From assembly GCA_016214105.1 (NCBI GenBank), contig JACRPD010000026.1, positions 17,666-38,459 on the forward strand: 20,794 bases of DNA, read 5' to 3'. The translations under genes were made by a program, and so were the position numbers. Below the pieces are notes generated by a model, which saw nothing but the letters and a program-made list of their open reading frames with translations, was not told the DNA's origin and did no database searches. Source of the stretch: Candidatus Magasanikiibacteriota bacterium. GTDB taxonomy: Bacteria; Patescibacteriota; Patescibacteriia; Magasanikbacterales; UBA922. Below are positions 19,523 through 20,794 of this stretch, piece after piece; the first letter of the stretch is position 1; each line of letters begins with the position of its first letter.

Positions 19523-20794
19523 ATAATTTACAGTATAGACATCGGCAAGATCGTTTCTTTGCGCTTTCCCACTTTTTGGTTTGAGCCAACTCCGCAAGGG
19601 CTTTTCATGCTTCAAGTCGCCTTTGGCCAATCAAAATATTATTCCGACAATTTGTCGGAAAACGTAAAGTGCGGGATTCGCCAAAAACTCAGGCGGGGAG
19701 AGTGGCCCGGCCTTGCGCCGTTCGGCTATGTGAATAATCCTAAAACGAGAACCATTGAACCGGAACCGACAAAATCAAGGTGCGTTGCCAAGGCGTTTGA
19801 GGAATTTTCGCAAGGCCGTCATACTTTGGAATCTTTGGGCCAACGTCTGAGTTTTTGGGGCGAGGTGAGCGGAACCGGAAAACCGATCTGCAAAGCGACT
19901 TTGCAACGAATGCTGACTAATCCCGTTTATCTTGGAATTATCAAACACAACGGCGAAAGCTATGAGGGCGGTTTTCCGGCAATTATAACACGCGCGACTT
20001 TTGAAGCCGTCCAGAAAGTATTAAAACAGCGGGCAAGACCTCGCAAAAGTAAAAAGAGGCATAACTTCCCATTTGTCGGACTTTTGACTTGTGGCGAGTG
20101 TGGCGGAGCCATTACCGCGCAATTTGCCCACGGACATGGCGGAACATACCGCTATTATCGTTGCACGAAAAAGCTCGGCAAATGTAGCCAGCGATATTTA
20201 CGCGAGGACTTGCTCGCCGAACAATTAAAATCACGGCTTCAAAATGTCGCTCTTGGCGACGACTGGGCGGAAAAGATGAACGCTCAAGTTGATGTTTGGG
20301 AAAGAGACAACGCCCAGTCGGCGCAATCTTTCGCCCAAAATATTGACGAGAGAATAAAAGAAGCGGAAATAAAACTTGATAAGCTGGTCAACGCTTTTCT
20401 GGACGGCTCAATTGAAAAAGAAACTTACCTTGTGAAAAAGGACGAACTCATCAAAACAAAAACAGACCTCAACAAAAGAAAGTCTGATTTTGGGCGAAAG
20501 GGAAGCAATTGGATTGAACCTTTGCGGGACTTCATAAAAACCGCTCACCACGCCGAAAAACTTGCTTTGTCCAATGATTTTTATGAAATAAAATCATTGA
20601 CGGAAAAAATTGGAACGAACCGCCGTTTGCTTTCCCGAAAAACTGAATTTGAATTTGTCCGACCTTACGATTTAATTCCGAAATATTTACCCGCCGTAGC
20701 TGAAAAAGCGCAGGAGGGCAGGGCTTTTTGCGAAGCGAGACCCGCTCCCGCATCGCCGTGCGGGATAAACTCCGGCGGGGCGAGCGAGCAAACT
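19523..20794 (+). pseudogene. Large serine recombinase, remainder of the gene, running off the window
   Basis: The same frame as the N-terminal part stays open for 424 codons to the window end. It continues the protein exactly: IIYSIDIGKI, FPTFWFEPTPQG, FGQSKYYSDNLSENVK, then the Recombinase domain (GIRQKLRRGEWPGLAPFGYV, TLQRMLTNPVYLGII), a zinc ribbon (CGECGG ... YRCTKKLGKCSQ, from about 20090), a coiled coil (about 20330-20500) and a tail KIGTNRRLLSRKTEFEFVRPYDLIPKY. An internal ATG (19607) exists. The absence of any further lesion indicates the stop is recent, or recoded. The last 193 bp form the right arm of the inverted repeat. It presumably moved, or still moves, the surrounding cargo. 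Confidence 0.88.
20602..20794. repeat. Right arm of 193-bp inverted repeat, inside recombinase gene
   Basis: The inverse of 18934-19126 with two mismatches: CGA versus TGA in the gene frame (20660-20662) and a TCC/TTC difference near 20635. It runs to the window edge, so the repeat is probably longer. Confidence 0.95.

Noticed and set aside
20532..20753. Minus-strand frame of 73 codons at the window end
   Set aside because: It is antisense to the recombinase and identical in part to a frame near 18975 because of the inverted repeat.

Overview
The window looks like a chromosomal segment of an uncultivated bacterium of the Candidate Phyla Radiation (Patescibacteria, Parcubacteria-like). This is an inference: no rRNA or marker set is present. 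It rests on the gene types (DUF4143 ATPase, bacterial translin, wall-binding M64 protease, a serine recombinase of the kind common in these genomes), on many short perfect palindromes between and inside genes, and on the near absence of Shine-Dalgarno sequences, with several -10 boxes only 8-12 nt from the start codon. TGA is used as a stop, so the code appears standard.

Layout. 2-523: 3' part of frr. 584-2314: a GC-rich MFS organophosphate transporter (minus strand) with an unusually strong Shine-Dalgarno, bracketed by inverted copies of one terminator hairpin; probably acquired. 2389-4267: a small unknown protein, tRNA-Lys, and a DUF4143 ATPase with two palindromic operators at its start. 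4395-7654: P-type cation ATPase and translin homologue. 7780-11479: GT-B glycosyltransferase, EamA transporter with a palindrome inside its coding sequence, a 14-bp minisatellite, and a membrane-anchored GH-A glycosidase. 11484-11975: a small DUF559 nuclease gene between inverted hairpin repeats, resembling a mobile unit. 12056-14502: tRNA-Val, an aromatic amino acid permease and an AbiE-like toxin-antitoxin pair. 14508-15888: metK with a consensus promoter, a structured leader that may be a riboswitch, and a terminator.

15890-20794 is a mobile region. It holds three copies of the 3' end of a large serine recombinase: a + strand stub after metK, a - strand stub, and the + strand gene running off the window. 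Between the first two lies cargo: an HTH regulator, an exported peptidoglycan-binding M64 metallopeptidase and a membrane protein. The recombinase carries one in-frame TAA and is flanked by a 193-bp inverted repeat with two mismatches. The most unusual signal is that, among these recombinase ends, short perfect hairpins of unrelated sequence occupy the same position in otherwise identical DNA. In one case the swap keeps the reading frame. This suggests active insertion or exchange of palindromes. A second candidate system is the DUF559 gene with its CGTAG-loop hairpins, which also occur alone elsewhere in the window.
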